From contig NZ_CP024768.1 of NCBI RefSeq assembly GCF_011395035.1, forward strand, positions 2,889,286-2,953,285: 64,000 nucleotides of DNA, given 5' to 3'. Both the position numbers and the translations under genes were made by a program. Shown in pieces: positions 63,246 through 64,000 of the stretch. The notes beneath the pieces were generated by a model, which worked only from the letters and a program-made list of their open reading frames with translations, was not told the origin of the DNA and made no database searches. Position 1 is the first letter of the stretch; every line of letters begins with the position of its first letter. Source of the DNA: Pantoea cypripedii (GTDB lineage: Bacteria > Pseudomonadota > Gammaproteobacteria > Enterobacterales > Enterobacteriaceae).

Positions 63246-63632
63246 GCAAAGGTGCGATGGCGCGCACCTTTGCAATCCGCGCCCTGCGGCGTCCTCGCGC
63301 AGCGCTTCGCGCTGTTCCCTCGCTTATCACTCAGGCCGAACGGACCTCGCGGATTCGCCATCCATGGCTCATGCCGCGCTCTCGCCGCATCCATGCGGCT
63401 CGTCCTGGCCTTCCCTCTGCACTCGGCGCTGCGAATGCCGCCAACACCACCGCCTGAAAGCCCGTGCTATCTGAGTTGCGCGATAAATCGCGCCGCTACA
63501 AATAACTGCACGCTGTCGTAGCGGCGCGATTTATCGCGCAAAAAAGCCGCGAAGCGGCGAGGTAGGCGGCGCAAGGCCGGGGAATGCAAAGGGGACGGCC
63601 AGGTCCCCTTTGCTCGGTCGCCGCACCGGCGA
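63246..63632. other. GC-rich multi-hairpin intergenic element between ubiG and lsrG
   Basis: The 555-bp gap between ubiG and lsrG has no credible gene but much secondary structure. Two 11-bp perfect hairpins with 6-nt loops that both begin GCAAAGG and end CCTTTGC sit near its ends (63246-63273 and 63586-63613). Between and after them lie CAGCGC-TTC-GCGCTG (63300-63314), GCCGCAT-CC-ATGCGGC (63384-63399), a REP pair (63478-63539), GCCGC-GAA-GCGGC (63546-63558) and TCGCCG-CAC-CGGCGA (63618-63632). Short frames across it are Arg/Pro/Ala-rich and look like chance GC-rich frames. It could be a structured RNA, a compound repeat element, or a decayed mobile sequence. Confidence 0.55.
63478..63539. 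repeat. BIME 3: inverted pair of GTAG-headed REP sequences
   Basis: An inverse unit (63478-63499) and a forward unit (63518-63539), both the 22-bp GTAGCGGCGCGATTTATCGC + GC type, are separated by 18 bp. Unlike BIMEs 1 and 2, the GTAG heads face each other. Confidence 0.88.
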
Positions 63633-63703
63633 ACTGAAACTCCCTCAGCCCGTAGCGAACGAAATCACCTTTGAACTAAAAATCCCGGGCCAGCCCGTAA
63701 CCA

Positions 63704-63994
63704 TCAAGGATATATCCCTTTAAACACCGTTTTCTTTCTGGGTTCGGTCATTAGCGCCTCCAGCGCCTCGACACAAGCCAGATAGTGCGGTGTTTTTTTA
63801 TGGGCCAGCACCGCCGCCTCATCCGCATAAGCTTCATAAATAAAAAAACGCGTCGGCACGTTGCTGTCCTGCAAAACATCAAAACGCAGGTTACCTGGCT
63901 CCTGTACCGCCCCTAAATGATTTTCGCGGAATACCTGTAAAAATTCGTCGATACTGTCGGCTTTTACATTGATTTCCACCAGAGTGACTTCCAT
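63704..63994 (-). CDS. lsrG: AI-2 catabolism isomerase LsrG
   Basis: The 96-aa protein has exactly the length of E. coli LsrG and shares most of its sequence blocks (VTLVEINV, RENHLGAVQEPGNLRFDVLQ, YIAY-type YEAY, KTPHYLACV, MTEPRKK). It belongs to the antibiotic-biosynthesis-monooxygenase fold. LsrG acts on phosphorylated DPD, the internalised autoinducer-2 signal, isomerising it for cleavage by LsrF. In E. coli lsrG ends the lsrACDBFG operon; the rest would lie beyond the right edge of the window. The start at 63994 is at the very edge, and its Shine-Dalgarno is not visible. Confidence 0.88.
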   Translation of the reverse strand: MEVTLVEINVKADSIDEFLQVFRENHLGAVQEPGNLRFDVLQDSNVPTRFFIYEAYADEAAVLAHKKTPHYLACVEALEALMTEPRKKTVFKGIYP

Positions 63995-64000
63995 TCACGT

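Noticed and set aside
63252..63521. Overlapping 89- and 66-codon frames between ubiG and lsrG
   Set aside because: Arg/Ala/Pro-rich low-complexity products lying across hairpins and part of a REP pair; no good Shine-Dalgarno. More likely noncoding.
1..64000. CRISPR array, insertion sequence or prophage
   Set aside because: No regularly spaced direct repeats, transposase, integrase or phage structural genes were found; the only repeats are REP/BIME units and hairpins.

Overview
The window is a chromosomal segment of a gammaproteobacterium of the order Enterobacterales. Gene content and order follow the E. coli/Salmonella stretch lysP-yeiE-yeiH-nfo-fruAKB-yeiW-efpL-yeiR-lpxT-mepS-pdeN-yejABEF-yejG-bcr-rsuA-radD-rplY-yejK-yejL-yejM-tRNA-Pro, then yojI-alkB-apbE-ompC-micF-rcsDB-rcsC-gyrA-ubiG. 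The divergence of the proteins, the missing setB and ada, and the accessory genes fit an Erwiniaceae member (Pantoea-like). That placement is inference from content, not from a database search.

Layout. 1-4.8 kb: the start of a Fur-boxed FecCD-type iron permease (cut by the window edge), the lysine permease lysP, yeiE/yeiH, and an isolated class 1B S-adenosylmethionine decarboxylase. 5-16 kb: DNA repair (nfo), the fructose PTS operon fruBKA with two Cra operators, the EF-P paralogue efpL, the envelope genes lpxT and mepS, and a CSS-EAL phosphodiesterase. 16-30 kb: the yejABEF peptide ABC importer, bcr, rsuA, radD, rplY, yejK/L/M and tRNA-Pro(GGG).

30-44.6 kb is an accessory block between tRNA-Pro and yojI. 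It holds an AT-rich GT-C-like membrane protein next to the tRNA, a GH127 beta-L-arabinofuranosidase/GPH sugar symporter pair with a divergent AraC regulator, a hydroxamate-type siderophore uptake set (AraC regulator, TonB receptor, FhuD-like and double-length FhuB-like proteins, no ATPase), a small lipoprotein resembling orphan T6SS immunity proteins, a GNAT acetyltransferase, a 67-aa unknown and an EntD-type phosphopantetheinyl transferase. 44.7-64 kb returns to core genes, with a TetR/NTF2-like pair and possible small proteins between apbE and ompC, MicF RNA divergent from ompC, the complete RcsCDB phosphorelay, gyrA, ubiG, and lsrG at the right edge.

Noncoding structure includes three copies of a GTAG-headed REP pair (BIME) near 22.3, 42.7 and 63.5 kb, a series of hairpins between ubiG and lsrG, twin 18-bp palindromes at the tetR promoter, and several clear intrinsic terminators. 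No transposase, integrase, CRISPR array or prophage gene was seen. No system in the window is certainly new. The best candidates for a second look are the multi-hairpin element at 63.2-63.6 kb, the tRNA-adjacent membrane protein, the ATPase-less siderophore importer, the lone AdoMet decarboxylase and the 35-aa membrane microprotein.
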